Both the position numbers and the translations under genes were made by a program. Of a stretch of DNA of 64,000 nt, positions 27,201 to 36,747 are shown piece by piece. How positions within the stretch are numbered: position 1 is the first letter of the stretch; the number at the start of each line of letters is the position of its first letter. The notes under the pieces were generated by a model. The model was given only the letters and a program-made list of their open reading frames with translations, searched no databases and was not told where the DNA came from. This DNA is from Actibacterium mucosum KCTC 23349. Its GTDB lineage: Bacteria > Pseudomonadota > Alphaproteobacteria > Rhodobacterales > Rhodobacteraceae. The stretch is taken from the NCBI RefSeq assembly GCF_000647975.1, contig NZ_JFKE01000001.1:615915-679914 (forward strand). The letters run 5' to 3'.

Positions 27201-28010
27201 TCAAAACCCCAGAACATCCGCCATATCGTACTGACCGGGCTCGCGCCCGATCCCCCACAGCGCCGCCTTCAGCGCGCCGCGCGCAAAGATGCCGCGGTCG
27301 GTGGCCAAATGGCGCAACACGATGCGCTCTCCCTGACCGGCGAACAGCACGTCATGCTCGCCCACGATGTCGCCGCCGCGAATGGCGCTGAACCCGATAT
27401 CGCCGCGCTTGCGGGCGCCAGTGATGCCGTCGCGGCCCCGGTCGGCCAGGTCGGCCAACGCCTGCCCGCGCCCCTCGGCCGCGGCCTCGCCCAGCATCAG
27501 CGCGGTGCCCGACGGCGCGTCAACCTTGTGGTGGTGATGCGCCTCGATCACCTCGATGTCGAAATCCTCGTCCAGCGCGGCGGCCACCTTGCGGGTCAGT
27601 TGCACCAGCAGGTTCACGCCAAGGCTCATATTGCCGGCGCGCACAATCACCGCGTGGCGCGATGCGGGTTCCAGCGCCGCGATCTCGTCATCGCTCATCC
27701 CTGTGGTGCCGATCACGTGCACTGCGCGCGCCTGTGCGGCCAGCGCGGCAAATTCCAGCGTGGCAGCGGGCGCGGTGAAATCCAGAACCGCCTGCGCCTT
27801 GGCGAAAACCGCCACCGGATCATCGGTCACCGTCACGCCCAGATCGCCCGCCCCGATCAGGGGCCCCGCATCCTGGCCCAGATAGTCGTTGCCCGCGCGT
27901 TCCACGGCACCCACCAGCCGCGCCTTGCCGCTGTCGACCACGGTTTTCATCAGCATGCGCCCCATGCGCCCCGACGCCCCCGTTACAACGATCCCCGGCA
28001 ATTCCGACAT
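27201..28010 (-). CDS. dapB: 4-hydroxy-tetrahydrodipicolinate reductase
   Basis: A 269-residue enzyme of the diaminopimelate/lysine pathway. The NAD(P)-binding motif is [15 protein letters not shown] at the N-terminus; the catalytic/substrate segment is [19 protein letters not shown]; and NMSLGVNLL precedes it. Start ATG 28010 begins [14 protein letters not shown]; an upstream ATG at 28073 lacks family similarity. Confidence 0.96.
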   Translation of the reverse strand: MSELPGIVVTGASGRMGRMLMKTVVDSGKARLVGAVERAGNDYLGQDAGPLIGAGDLGVTVTDDPVAVFAKAQAVLDFTAPAATLEFAALAAQARAVHVIGTTGMSDDEIAALEPASRHAVIVRAGNMSLGVNLLVQLTRKVAAALDEDFDIEVIEAHHHHKVDAPSGTALMLGEAAAEGRGQALADLADRGRDGITGARKRGDIGFSAIRGGDIVGEHDVLFAGQGERIVLRHLATDRGIFARGALKAALWGIGREPGQYDMADVLGF

Positions 28011-28116
28011 GTCTCTGACCCTTCGCTCCAATATGCTGCGGCATGCTTTAGCCGTTTGTGGCGGCCGAGGCAAAGCCCCGCTTGCAGGGCGCGGCGCGTT
28101 GGCTTAGATGCGGGCC

Positions 28117-28533
28117 ATGGCAAAATCTCGTTTTGATACCGGCGGTGGGCCGTCGCAGCGACAGCTTCGTGTGGGGGAACTGATCCGGCGCACCCTTTCC
28201 GATGTTCTGTTGCGTGGTGATATCCATGACCCCGAGCTGAACCGCATGTCGATCACCGTGGGCGAGGTGCGCACGTCGCCCGACCTGAAGGTCGCCACCG
28301 CCTTTGTTCTGCCGCTGGGTGGGCAGGGCGCGGACGAGGCGCTGTCGGCCCTGCGCCGCAACCGGGCCGAGATTCGGCGCGCGGTCAGCAAGGGGCTGAC
28401 ACTGAAGTTCTCGCCCGAGATCCGCTTTGCCATCGACGAGACCTTCGACCAGATGGACGAAACCCGCCGCCTACTGGGCCAGGACCGGGTACAGCAGGAT
28501 CTGGATGACCCGGATGCGGATCTTGATGATTAA
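28117..28533 (+). CDS. rbfA: 30S ribosome-binding factor A
   Basis: A 138-residue protein with the RbfA KH-like fold: [40 protein letters not shown] and [19 protein letters not shown]. RbfA assists late 16S rRNA maturation. The ATG at 28117 (MAKSRF) and one at 28108 are both possible. The acidic tail DDPDADLDD overlaps the start of the following gene by 8 bp; rbfA-truB proximity is a common arrangement. Confidence 0.95.
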   Translation: MAKSRFDTGGGPSQRQLRVGELIRRTLSDVLLRGDIHDPELNRMSITVGEVRTSPDLKVATAFVLPLGGQGADEALSALRRNRAEIRRAVSKGLTLKFSPEIRFAIDETFDQMDETRRLLGQDRVQQDLDDPDADLDD

Positions 28534-29257
28534 GGGTCTGCTGGGCGCGTTGCTGCTGTTGCCCGGTTTGGCCTTTGGCGCCTGCAAGAACACCGCGTTC
28601 GAAGATACCCCGATCACCCATTGCGTCTTTGATCCGGCAGTGGATCAGATCACCATGCATCGCAAGGACGCAAGCGGCGCCAATCTGGGCGGCTTTGTGC
28701 CCCTGCGCCGCGATCTGGCGTCTGACGGGCGCGAGCTGATCTTTGCAATGAATGGCGGCATGTTTCACGACGACCGCGCGCCGGTGGGTCTGTTCATCGA
28801 GGATGGTGTTCAGAAGATGCGCATTGTCACCCGCGACGGGCCGGGCAATTTCGGGCTGCTGCCCAACGGAGTTTTTTGCGTGCTGGTTGGTACGGCCCGC
28901 GTGATCGAAAGCCGCGCCTTTGCCAAGGCCCCGCCGGCCTGCGCCTATGCCACGCAATCGGGGCCGATGCTGGTGATCGACGGGGCGCTGCATCCGCGGT
29001 TCTTGCCGCAAAGCGATTCACTCTTTATCCGCAACGGCGTGGGGGTCGACGCGCAGGGCCGCGTGCATTTTGCCATCTCGAACCGGGGTGTGAATTTCCA
29101 CCGTTTCGGGCGGTTATTTCGCGACGTGCTGAAAACCCCCAATGCGCTGTTTCTAGACGGCAAGGTCTCGCGCCTGTTTGCGCCCGAGATCCGGCGCAGC
29201 GATTTTGGCCTGCCGCTGGGCCCGATGATTGCCGTGACCCGGCCCCAAGCCCGTTGA
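28526..29257 (+). CDS. Phosphodiester glycosidase family (NAGPA-like) secreted protein
   Basis: A 243-residue protein with signal peptide [18 protein letters not shown] then AC. The core reads [41 protein letters not shown] and [10 protein letters not shown], matching the phosphodiester-alpha-GlcNAcase/exopolysaccharide-type fold, with the recurring NGG and GPxL motifs. It probably acts on a glycan in the periplasm; the substrate is unknown. Its start lies inside the end of rbfA (8-bp overlap), which supports co-expression. Confidence 0.87.
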   Translation: MIKGLLGALLLLPGLAFGACKNTAFEDTPITHCVFDPAVDQITMHRKDASGANLGGFVPLRRDLASDGRELIFAMNGGMFHDDRAPVGLFIEDGVQKMRIVTRDGPGNFGLLPNGVFCVLVGTARVIESRAFAKAPPACAYATQSGPMLVIDGALHPRFLPQSDSLFIRNGVGVDAQGRVHFAISNRGVNFHRFGRLFRDVLKTPNALFLDGKVSRLFAPEIRRSDFGLPLGPMIAVTRPQAR

Positions 29258-29314
29258 CGCCGCGCCGCCGCTTTGATAGCGGGCGGGCCTTGGAAATCTG
29301 ACGGAGCAATTGGC

Positions 29315-30220
29315 ATGGGCCGCAGCCGCAAAGGGCGCGATGTATCGGGATGGATCGTGGTGAACAAACCCGCCGGGCCCAGTTCGAACGCCATCGTCAA
29401 CAAGGTGCGCTGGGCGTTTCAGGCCAAGAAAGCCGGGCATGCGGGCACGCTGGACCCCGAGGCGACGGGCGTTCTGGCGGTGGCGCTGGGCGAGGCGACC
29501 AAAACCGTTCCCTACGTGACCGACGCGCTCAAGTCGTACCGGTTCACCGTGCGGCTGGGCCAGGCCACCAACACCGATGATGCCGAGGGCGAGGTGACCG
29601 ACAGCTCGGACCTGCGCCCCGATGATGACGCCATCCGCGCCGCGCTGCCGGGGTTCGAGGGTGATATCCTGCAAGTCCCGCCCAAGTTCTCGGCCGTAAA
29701 GATCGACGGGCAGCGTGCATATAAACTGGCGCGTGAGGACGAAGCGTTCGAGATTGCCGCCCGCCCGCTTTTTGTCGAAAGCCTTGCGTTTGTGGATCGC
29801 CCCGATGCCGATCACGTGACGCTGGAGATGGTCTGCGGCAAAGGCGGCTATGTGCGCGCCATTGCCCGCGATCTGGGCGCGGCGTTGGGATGTTTTGGTC
29901 ATGTGCTGCGGTTGGAGCGGATCTGGGCCGGGCCGTTTGAGCTGGAAGACAGCGTGACCATGGACCAGATCGAGGAACTGGCCCGAACCGAAGAGATCGA
30001 CGCGCTGATGCTGCCGCTGGAAACCGGGCTGGTAGACCTGCCGGAGCTGACCTGCACGCCCGAGGGCGCGGCGCGTCTGCGCAATGGCAACCCAGGCATG
30101 GTGTTGGTCAGCGACGCCGAATATGGCGAAACCGCCTGGGCCTCGCTGAACGGTCAGGCCGTGGCGGTGGGGGTCTATAAGGCGGGCGAGTTGCACCCCA
30201 GCCGGGTGTTCAACACCTAA
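29315..30220 (+). CDS. truB: tRNA pseudouridine(55) synthase
   Basis: A 301-residue enzyme forming pseudouridine 55 in the tRNA T-loop. The catalytic Asp lies in [19 protein letters not shown] near residue 45. [40 protein letters not shown] and [16 protein letters not shown] are further TruB motifs. ACGGAG precedes the ATG at 29315. Its 3' end overlaps the convergent saccharopine-dehydrogenase-like gene by 4 bp. Confidence 0.96.
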   Translation: MGRSRKGRDVSGWIVVNKPAGPSSNAIVNKVRWAFQAKKAGHAGTLDPEATGVLAVALGEATKTVPYVTDALKSYRFTVRLGQATNTDDAEGEVTDSSDLRPDDDAIRAALPGFEGDILQVPPKFSAVKIDGQRAYKLAREDEAFEIAARPLFVESLAFVDRPDADHVTLEMVCGKGGYVRAIARDLGAALGCFGHVLRLERIWAGPFELEDSVTMDQIEELARTEEIDALMLPLETGLVDLPELTCTPEGAARLRNGNPGMVLVSDAEYGETAWASLNGQAVAVGVYKAGELHPSRVFNT

Positions 30221-31356
30221 AGGTGGTCCACCACGGCCACGTGCTGTGCCTGTTCGCGGGTCACGTCCAGCCATTTGGCAACGGCCTCGGCATCGCGCGG
30301 CGCGGTTGAGACACCGGGCGCGATCTGGCCCGCCGCGGCGCCTTCAACCGCCAGCGACACCGGCACCGAGACCAGCCGCGCCATCGCGCTGCCGCGCGCG
30401 TCGCCGGTGGCGTCCAGCACAAAGGTTTTGTGGTAAACGGGCGCGTCCTTGGGCCCAACCATCAGGTCAACGCACAGCACCACGCGGTCAGGCTCGCCCG
30501 CGTCATAGGCATGTGCGGCCCAAAAGCCGTCAGACATCTCTTGCAGCCGCGCGTCGCCTTCGGGGCCGTGCAGCGTCTCGATCTCGGCAAAGACATCGGC
30601 CCAGGCGTCCGACCATCCGTTCAGCCGCAGCGTGCCGCGCACGAATTCCTGCATGTTCCAATCGTCGCCGAACCCGTATTCGGCCAAAAACGGCAGGCTG
30701 TCGCGGTTTGGATAAACCTCGAAGCTTTCGGGGCTGGGCAGTGGTGCGGCATAGCTGCTGAGCGCATCCCAGGGCCGCGCCACATCGGTCACCGCGCCCC
30801 CTCGGATCGAGCGCGAGGGCGAGCGCAGTGCCTTCAGCACCCCCAGCGGTGACCAACTGAATTTGTAGCGAAAGTCGTTGGGCTGCGCCGGCACGCCGCC
30901 GCAATAGGACAAGAAACGATGTTCACTGGCCGGGTCAAACGCGTCCGAGGCGCGGTAATCGGCCATCAGCCAATGCGCCATCACATGGTCCAATCCGGGG
31001 TCCAGCCCAACCTCGTTCACCAAGGCCACGCCGGCGGTTTTTGCGGCACCGTCCAGCGCCGCCATCTCGGGTGAAACATAGCTGGACGACACAAAATGCG
31101 TGCCTTTGTCGATGGCCGTCTCTGCCAGCGGGATGTGCCAGTCACCAGGCAGCATCGAGACCACCACGTCACCGGGCCGCAGCGCATCGCGCAGCGCGTC
31201 GGCGTCAAAGGCGCGGATGTCGCTGCACAGATCGCCAACCACCGCGCGCGCCTTTTCCACGGTGCGGTTCCACACAACCAGATCTGCGCCGCTTTCGGCC
31301 AGCCGCCGCAACCCCGGCGCCGATGATAACCCTGTGCCGCACCAATGGATGGTCAT
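30217..31356 (-). CDS. Saccharopine dehydrogenase-like protein (glutamate-forming/LYS9 type)
   Basis: A 379-residue protein. A Rossmann N-terminus ([30 protein letters not shown]) is followed by the saccharopine-dehydrogenase C-terminal domain ([44 protein letters not shown]). [11 protein letters not shown] and the GGxPxP-like motif are typical of the glutamate-forming enzyme. It follows the LYS1-type gene after 13 bp, so the pair may convert between lysine plus 2-oxoglutarate and aminoadipate semialdehyde plus glutamate. Direction (catabolic) is inferred because dapB shows lysine is made by another route. Confidence 0.88.
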   Translation of the reverse strand: MTIHWCGTGLSSAPGLRRLAESGADLVVWNRTVEKARAVVGDLCSDIRAFDADALRDALRPGDVVVSMLPGDWHIPLAETAIDKGTHFVSSSYVSPEMAALDGAAKTAGVALVNEVGLDPGLDHVMAHWLMADYRASDAFDPASEHRFLSYCGGVPAQPNDFRYKFSWSPLGVLKALRSPSRSIRGGAVTDVARPWDALSSYAAPLPSPESFEVYPNRDSLPFLAEYGFGDDWNMQEFVRGTLRLNGWSDAWADVFAEIETLHGPEGDARLQEMSDGFWAAHAYDAGEPDRVVLCVDLMVGPKDAPVYHKTFVLDATGDARGSAMARLVSVPVSLAVEGAAAGQIAPGVSTAPRDAEAVAKWLDVTREQAQHVAVVDHL

Positions 31357-31369
31357 CCGCGTGTCTCCC

Positions 31370-32419
31370 CTAAAGCGTCGCGATGGCGGCGTCGAAGCTG
31401 GCCTTGGCCCGGCCCCAGACGCCAGCCTCCAGATTGCCGAGTGTCTGCAGCGATGGCAACAGTTGCGCGGCGTAGTCCTGCGAGGATTCTACCGGCAAAA
31501 GCGAGGGCAGATTGTCGATCGCGGTGACGTCCAACATGGGGTTCTCGGCCACGCGCAAGGCAGGTTTGTCCCAGCTGGTGACCCGGTCATAAACCTTGAT
31601 CGGCGAGAAATCGGATGTCGGATCGCAGGCAATATCGCCGATCACCCGTAACGCGCCGGGGTTTTGCGCGGCCTCTGGCGGCACAAAAACAGGCGCGCCC
31701 GGCTGGGCGAGGATGCAGTTCAGGAACACCGCGTGCTGCAACACCTCGGGGAACGGCCCGCCATGGGCGGTTTCGGCCATATCCCATTTGGTGACGTCGA
31801 CACCACAGCGCGCGCACAGGTCCGACGCGCCGCTGCCCACGCGGCCAAGCGCGCCGATCACAATGGCGTTCGGCGCGTCGAAACCGGCGATATCGGCGCG
31901 GATTTCGGCGACCAACGCGTCGGATGACGGATACACGCCAACCGGACCGGCGATGCCGCCGTGCTGTTGCGCGGCCCAGCATTTCAGCGAAACAGCGGCC
32001 CCGGCAAACCCGGCCCAATAGCCAAAGGCGGCGACGCGCCGCCCGGCCTCGTCCACCAGGTATTCCAGATCATAAAGCGTGCCACCCCCGGCCTGAAACC
32101 GGCGCAACAAGACCTGACCATCGGGCTGCCCTTTATAGGCATGGCCGAACATGATGTGGCGATGGGGCAGGGGGGTGCCATCCTCGGGCAGTTCTTTCAG
32201 GCCAAAGATGATCGCGTCGCGCGGCGCGTCGGGCCAGCTGTTCTGTGCCACGATCTGGCACCCAGCCGCCGCATAGCCGTCGATTGCAATGGCGCGCACG
32301 TCGCTGGCCTCGACACTGACTTTGATGCCCGCCGCGATCAGCTGGCCCGCGCCTTCGGGCGTCAGGCCAACCCGTTCTTCATGTTCGCGCTGCTCGGCGC
32401 GGACCCACAGATGCACCAT
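31370..32419 (-). CDS. Saccharopine dehydrogenase (NAD+, L-lysine-forming; LYS1 type)
   Basis: A 349-residue protein of the alanine-dehydrogenase/LYS1 fold. It starts MVHLWVRAEQREHEERVGLT, the family lysine/substrate region, followed by DAIIFGLKELPEDG, HIMFGHAYKGQ and the dinucleotide-binding IVIGALGRVGSGASDLC. The C-terminus shows CDPTSDFSPIKVYD. It reversibly converts saccharopine to lysine and 2-oxoglutarate. It is the first gene of a two-gene unit with the LYS9-type gene. Confidence 0.92.
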   Translation of the reverse strand: MVHLWVRAEQREHEERVGLTPEGAGQLIAAGIKVSVEASDVRAIAIDGYAAAGCQIVAQNSWPDAPRDAIIFGLKELPEDGTPLPHRHIMFGHAYKGQPDGQVLLRRFQAGGGTLYDLEYLVDEAGRRVAAFGYWAGFAGAAVSLKCWAAQQHGGIAGPVGVYPSSDALVAEIRADIAGFDAPNAIVIGALGRVGSGASDLCARCGVDVTKWDMAETAHGGPFPEVLQHAVFLNCILAQPGAPVFVPPEAAQNPGALRVIGDIACDPTSDFSPIKVYDRVTSWDKPALRVAENPMLDVTAIDNLPSLLPVESSQDYAAQLLPSLQTLGNLEAGVWGRAKASFDAAIATL

Positions 32420-32480
32420 CCCGGCCTCCTTTGTCGGTTCGGATCATTGCCTAGAGCAATGCGGGACGGTGCGAAAGAGA

Positions 32481-32762
32481 TTAGTCCAGCAACAGGATCG
32501 AGCACTGCCCGGCGGCGTTGCGCAGCTGATGAACCTCTTGCAGGTCGGGGTCCTGACGCCAGGCCAGCGCGGCCTCTTTCGTCGGAAAGCTCAGCAGCAC
32601 GCCAACCGAGGGTTGTTCAAGACCGGTATCCAGCATCGTGGGTGTCTTGGAACTGACCACTGCACTGCCGCCATGTTTGGCCAGCGCATCGGCTGCTTTG
32701 CCCCGATAGGCGTCAAACGCTTCGGGGTCGGTGATTTTTAAATAGACAGTTGCGTAAACCAT
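32481..32762 (-). CDS. DUF1330 family protein
   Basis: Ninety-three residues: MVYATVYLKITDPEAFDAYR, then HGGSAVVSSKTPTMLDTGLE and LSFPTKEAALAWRQDPDLQE. This is the ferredoxin-like DUF1330 fold of unknown role. It is divergent from the LysR gene with dyads between, and so is a probable target of that regulator. Confidence 0.88.
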   Translation of the reverse strand: MVYATVYLKITDPEAFDAYRGKAADALAKHGGSAVVSSKTPTMLDTGLEQPSVGVLLSFPTKEAALAWRQDPDLQEVHQLRNAAGQCSILLLD

Positions 32763-32815
32763 GTCGGTGCCTTTCCTATGCGGTTGGTAAAGGGGATATC
32801 GGGCTCGACCGCCTG

Positions 32816-32859
32816 TGCAAAAGTGCGTGATTTTGCATTCACGTCGTGCAATAATGCAC
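32816..32859. promoter_or_regulatory. Candidate LysR operator dyads
   Basis: Two inverted repeats lie in the 100-bp divergent region: TGCAAAA (32816-32822) facing TTTTGCA (32831-32837), and CGTGCA-ATAA-TGCACG (32845-32860). Both share a TGCA core. Their position between LysR and the divergent DUF1330 gene fits autoregulation and target control. Binding is inferred. Confidence 0.5.
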
Positions 32860-32862
32860 GCG

Positions 32863-33744
32863 ATGCGCGGCGATTGGGATAATCTTCATACGGTGATGAT
32901 GCTGGTTCGCACCGGTTCGTTGAATGCAGCGGCCGAGGCGCTGGGTGTAAGCTATACAACCGTATCGCGCCGGATCGCGGCGGCCGAAGACAGCTTTGGC
33001 ACGCAATTGTTTGAGCGCACGCAAACTGGGTATGTCGCCACCGAGGCGGGGCTGGAAGCCGCACGATACGCGACCGAGATGGAGCTGACCGAGGCAGCGC
33101 TGCGCCGCAATCTGGATGGCCGCGACAACGAATTGCGTGGGCGGTTCACCATCACAGCGCCGGAATTGTTATTGCACCACCATATGGCGCCGGTGGTCGA
33201 GAAGTTTCTGCAACACCACCCGCGGATTGATCTGAACGTGCGCGCATCCAATGACCTGTTGGATCTGGGGCGCAGGCAAGCGGACCTGGCCATTCGGATC
33301 AGCAGCAACCCCGGCGACGATCTTGTGGGGCGCCGGTTGGTCGAACAGGAAACCGCCAGCTTCGCCCGGTCTGACTTGGTCGAGGCGATGACGCGCGATC
33401 CGTCGGCCCCGGTTCATTGGTTGGGCTTTGATTTCTGGACCTCAACGCCACGCAATACGCGGCCCGAATACACTGATCAGCGTATTCTTTTGCGGTATAA
33501 CGACATGATCGCGCTGCTGGGCGCTGTTCGTGCGGGACTTGGCGTCGCGCGCATGCCGATTTTCGTAGGCAACGCCTATCCCGAACTGGTGCGTGCGCCG
33601 ATCCTGCCACCGCAGCCTTACACGGACATTCTGGTGCTAACGCATCGCGACCTGAAAGATGCCGCTAAAGTGCGCGCCTTCAAGGACGTGCTGATCCCGC
33701 ATTTCCGCGAGATTCAGTCGCAGTTTGTCACCGGAGAGATTTAA
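32863..33744 (+). CDS. LysR-family transcriptional regulator
   Basis: A 293-residue LysR regulator. The winged HTH is at residues 5-65 (WDNLHTVMMLVRTGSLNAAA, GVSYTTVSRRIAAAEDSFGT, QLFERTQTGY) and a periplasmic-binding-like effector domain follows (RFTITAPELLLHHHM, DLAIRISSNPGDDLVGRRLV). MRGDWDNL at 32863 is taken as start because the alternative ATG at 32854 lies inside the second operator-like palindrome. No strong ribosome-binding site is visible for either. It overlaps the convergent small membrane-protein gene by 4 bp. Confidence 0.9.
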   Translation: MRGDWDNLHTVMMLVRTGSLNAAAEALGVSYTTVSRRIAAAEDSFGTQLFERTQTGYVATEAGLEAARYATEMELTEAALRRNLDGRDNELRGRFTITAPELLLHHHMAPVVEKFLQHHPRIDLNVRASNDLLDLGRRQADLAIRISSNPGDDLVGRRLVEQETASFARSDLVEAMTRDPSAPVHWLGFDFWTSTPRNTRPEYTDQRILLRYNDMIALLGAVRAGLGVARMPIFVGNAYPELVRAPILPPQPYTDILVLTHRDLKDAAKVRAFKDVLIPHFREIQSQFVTGEI

Positions 33745-33908
33745 TAGCCGCTGCTGACGGCTTGTTGCAGCACGGGCAAAACACCAGCCGCCGCCATTCC
33801 CACCAAGGCCCCCACGGCCAAACGCACAGTGGATGTTCGCATGCTGGGGGCAAGAAAGCTGAGCGCTGCGCAGATCAGCGCGTAGTAGATCAGGCTTATC
33901 GGGTCCAT
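33741..33908 (-). CDS. Small two-span membrane protein (hypothetical)
   Basis: Fifty-five residues from the ATG at 33908, which is preceded by TGAGGA. It has two hydrophobic stretches, PISLIYYALICAALSFLAP and VRLAVGALVGMAAAGVLPV, with Arg-rich residues between them. It begins 8 bp after the response-regulator stop and is probably co-transcribed with the two-component genes. No family recognised. Confidence 0.65.
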   Translation of the reverse strand: MDPISLIYYALICAALSFLAPSMRTSTVRLAVGALVGMAAAGVLPVLQQAVSSGY

Positions 33909-33915
33909 GTCGTCC

Positions 33916-34626
33916 TCAACTCCATGTAACGTCACCAAGAAAGATATACCCCGCGCCGTAGATTGTCTTGATCAATCTGGGATTGCGGGGGTCCTCGCCC
34001 AGCTTGGTGCGCAGGCGCGAGATACGCACATCCATGGCGCGGTCGAAGCTGTCGCCCGCCGTACCGCCCAGTGTTTCCTGCATCTGCGTGCGCGAGATCA
34101 GGCGTTTTGGGCTCTCCAGAAACAAGCGCAGAACCTCGGCTTCGGCTTGGGAAATGGGGATCTCGGGGCCATCAGGAGCGATCAGTGCAAACCGGTCCAA
34201 CTGTGCAGTCCAACCCGCAAATTGCGCGGTGTTCGAGGCACCCTGCGCGACGGATTCCCGTCCACCGCGCAAGCGTGCGCGAACGCGGGCCACAACCTCG
34301 ACCGGATCAAACGGTTTGATAATGTAGTCGTCCGCCCCCAGTTCCAGCCCCGTCACCCGGTCCTGCACCTGCGCCCGACCCGAGATGATGATGATCGCCG
34401 CACCCGATTCCAGCGCCAACCGGTGCACCAGCGCCAGCCCGTCGCGATCGGGCAGGCCCAGATCGACCAGACAGGCGTCGGGGGCAGTACGCTCCAGCGC
34501 GGCCTCGAACTCGGCCGCGCGGGCAAAGGTGGCGGTGCGGAACCCAGCGTCCGAAAGAACCTCGGACAGCAATTGCCGCACCTGCGGTTCATCATCCAGA
34601 ATGGCAACCATTGGGGCGACGGTCAT
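33916..34626 (-). CDS. OmpR-family response regulator
   Basis: A 236-residue protein. The receiver domain starts VAILDDEPQVRQLL with phospho-acceptor Asp in ACLVDLGLPDRDGL and the conserved Lys in ADDYIIKPFDPVE. The C-terminal winged helix has SQAEAEVLRLFLESP, AMDVRISRLRTKLGEDP and LIKTIYGAGYIFL. It is coupled to the upstream hybrid kinase gene by a 4-bp overlap, making a two-component pair divergent from the acyl-CoA ligase/ABC transporter operon. Confidence 0.93.
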   Translation of the reverse strand: MTVAPMVAILDDEPQVRQLLSEVLSDAGFRTATFARAAEFEAALERTAPDACLVDLGLPDRDGLALVHRLALESGAAIIIISGRAQVQDRVTGLELGADDYIIKPFDPVEVVARVRARLRGGRESVAQGASNTAQFAGWTAQLDRFALIAPDGPEIPISQAEAEVLRLFLESPKRLISRTQMQETLGGTAGDSFDRAMDVRISRLRTKLGEDPRNPRLIKTIYGAGYIFLGDVTWS

Positions 34627-36545
34627 ACGGCCCCTCCTTGTAACGAGGCCGCAAGACGTGCGGCACTGACCGGTTTGGATAGCACCGGATATCGCCCCTC
34701 GGCCAGGGCGCGGCGAGGGTCGGTTTTGGGCAGCGACGTCATCAACACCCGCTGTGCCGGGTGGCTTTGCTTTGCAAGGGCATCCAGCAGGTCGATCCCG
34801 GTTTCGTCGCCATCCAGCAAGATGTCGGACAGTACCACGTCGATGCCGGGCAGATCGGTCAGGGTTGCAGCTTCTTCCACGCTGGAGGCCTCGATAACCG
34901 TGTGGTTCATATCGGTCAGCATGTCGCGCACTGTTTCACGGATATCCGGCGAGTCTTCGACCAACAAAACCATGCGTGGCGTGGCTTGGGCATCGGCCGT
35001 TTTCAATGGCAGCAGCAACTCGATCCGCGCACCAAGTGCCGTATTGGCCAGATTTACCTGCCCCCCGCTGAGCTTTGCGATGTCATAGACCATGGACAGG
35101 CCAAGGCCCGACCCCTCTTGCCCCTTGGTTGTGAAGAACGGGTTCAGTGCCTCGCGCAGCGCGACTTGGCTGAATCCCGGCCCGGTATCAGTGACGGTGA
35201 TCTGCAGCCAAGTCACCCCTTGCGGGGCAGCGCGAATATGGATCTGGCCGGGTCCTTCGCCAATGGCGTCCCGGGCGTTGAAGATCAGGTTCAGCAACGC
35301 GTCCTGCACCCCTCCGGCATCCAGCATAAGGGGGTGCGAAACATCCTTCACCTCAACCGAAAGGCTGATATCTGCAGGCAGCGACGGCGCGGCGATGAGA
35401 CGGATGTTCTCGAGGAATTCCGGCAGCTGTGTCGGCTCGGGCGAGACCTGGCGCGGCCCCGAAATTGCGGCGATCTTGTCCAACAGAATGCCACCCCGGC
35501 GCGCAACGGCTTGGGTCGCTGCAATAATCTCGGACGCTTGCGGGTCTGTCACCCTGCGGCCCAACTGCCCTTGAAGGCCCAAAATGATGGTCAGCAGGTT
35601 GGCGAAATCATGGGCCAGACCGCTGGACAATTGCGCGGCCAGTTCGCGCTTGGCGGTCTGCGCCAACGCGGCGCGGGCCTGTGTTTCCTCGGTCACGTCC
35701 ATCGACAGGATGTAGACACCGTTCACCGTGCCCTCGGCCCCGATATCCGGCGTGAACGAACACCGCACACGGCGGCCACTGTGAGGATGATTGAACTCGA
35801 ACACGCTGGCATCACCTGCCAGGGCATTGTCCAGATGGGGGCTGATATAGCCGAAGATTGCGTCGCCCAACACGTCGCCGATATAACGCCCTTCGATGCG
35901 GTCCGGCGGATGCGGCATGACCTCGCCCAACCGCCGGTTGGAATAGGTATAGGCACCGTCCGGACCGACATGGGCAATATGCGCGGGCATCATTCGGGTG
36001 ACAGTGCGGGTGCGGGCCTCCATCTCGGTCAGCTGGCGCCCGGCCTCGCCAAGTGCGGCGTTGATGGCAGCGAACTCGCGGTTGGATTGGGCCAACCGTT
36101 CCGCATGGTCCAACAACTGCGTCGACAGTTCGGCCGACCGGGTGCGCAACAGCGCCTCTTGCTCTTTGATGGCGGTGATATCGGTATAAACCGTGACCCA
36201 GCCGCCGCTGGGCAAGGGAGAGCCCTCAACCGAAATGGTGTGCCCATTGGCCCGCGTGCGTTCCATGTAGTGCTGCTGAAACGTGCGGGCCTGATCGACG
36301 CGATCCTGCACGAACTGATCCACGTCTTCAACCGCGCCATACTCGCCGGTATCGACCAGATAGCGGATGGTTTCAGCAAAGTCGCTGCCAACTGCGCACA
36401 AGTGGTCGGGTAACGAGAACATCTCGCCGAAACGTTGGTTGCAGACCACCAGTTTTAGATCCGCATCATAAATCGACAGGGCCTGCTGAATGAGGTTCAG
36501 ACCGGCCTCGGTCATACGCGCGCGGTCCTTCGGCGAGATGGTCAT
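34623..36545 (-). CDS. Hybrid PAS-sensor histidine kinase
   Basis: A 640-residue protein with no obvious membrane span, so probably cytoplasmic. Domains in order: PAS-like (about 8-120, LNLIQQALSIYDADLKLVV), a coiled-coil linker (LDHAERLAQSNREFAAINA), a second PAS (about 215-330), the histidine box SSGLAHDFANLLTIILGLQG, the HATPase (DALLNLIFNARDAIGEGPG, DTGPGF, GSGLGLSMVYDIAKL) and a C-terminal receiver (VLLVEDSPDIRETVRDML, VVLSDILLDGD, PVLSKPVS). Start ATG 36545 is supported by GAAGGAGA. Signal probably a soluble metabolite sensed by PAS; inference. Confidence 0.92.
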   Translation of the reverse strand: MTISPKDRARMTEAGLNLIQQALSIYDADLKLVVCNQRFGEMFSLPDHLCAVGSDFAETIRYLVDTGEYGAVEDVDQFVQDRVDQARTFQQHYMERTRANGHTISVEGSPLPSGGWVTVYTDITAIKEQEALLRTRSAELSTQLLDHAERLAQSNREFAAINAALGEAGRQLTEMEARTRTVTRMMPAHIAHVGPDGAYTYSNRRLGEVMPHPPDRIEGRYIGDVLGDAIFGYISPHLDNALAGDASVFEFNHPHSGRRVRCSFTPDIGAEGTVNGVYILSMDVTEETQARAALAQTAKRELAAQLSSGLAHDFANLLTIILGLQGQLGRRVTDPQASEIIAATQAVARRGGILLDKIAAISGPRQVSPEPTQLPEFLENIRLIAAPSLPADISLSVEVKDVSHPLMLDAGGVQDALLNLIFNARDAIGEGPGQIHIRAAPQGVTWLQITVTDTGPGFSQVALREALNPFFTTKGQEGSGLGLSMVYDIAKLSGGQVNLANTALGARIELLLPLKTADAQATPRMVLLVEDSPDIRETVRDMLTDMNHTVIEASSVEEAATLTDLPGIDVVLSDILLDGDETGIDLLDALAKQSHPAQRVLMTSLPKTDPRRALAEGRYPVLSKPVSAARLAASLQGGAV

Positions 36546-36612
36546 CTGGTCTCCTTCCACCTTCATGGCTAGCACCGAAAACGCGCGCGCGCCAAGGGGG
36601 CGCTTCGCGCTG

Positions 36613-36648
36613 TTACAATTCGTAAGGTTTCGGAAAAACTCAGGAAAA
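36613..36648. promoter_or_regulatory. Candidate response-regulator binding repeats upstream of ligase/ABC operon
   Basis: In the 202-bp divergent region lie TTAC-N5-GTAA (36613-36625) and two direct copies of GGAAAA 11 bp apart (36632 and 36643). Direct repeats with a roughly helical-turn period are typical of OmpR-family sites. Further downstream, stem-loops 36693-36709 and 36714-36733 directly precede the ribosome-binding site of the ligase gene. Function is inferred from position. Confidence 0.4.
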
Positions 36649-36747
36649 GTTTGACCGGCATACAAAAAGTGTCACGCTGCTAGAACAAGAGAATCGCCTT
36701 TAGGGCGATCAGGCCGCCGGGCAAAACCGGCGGAGGGAGGAAACATA

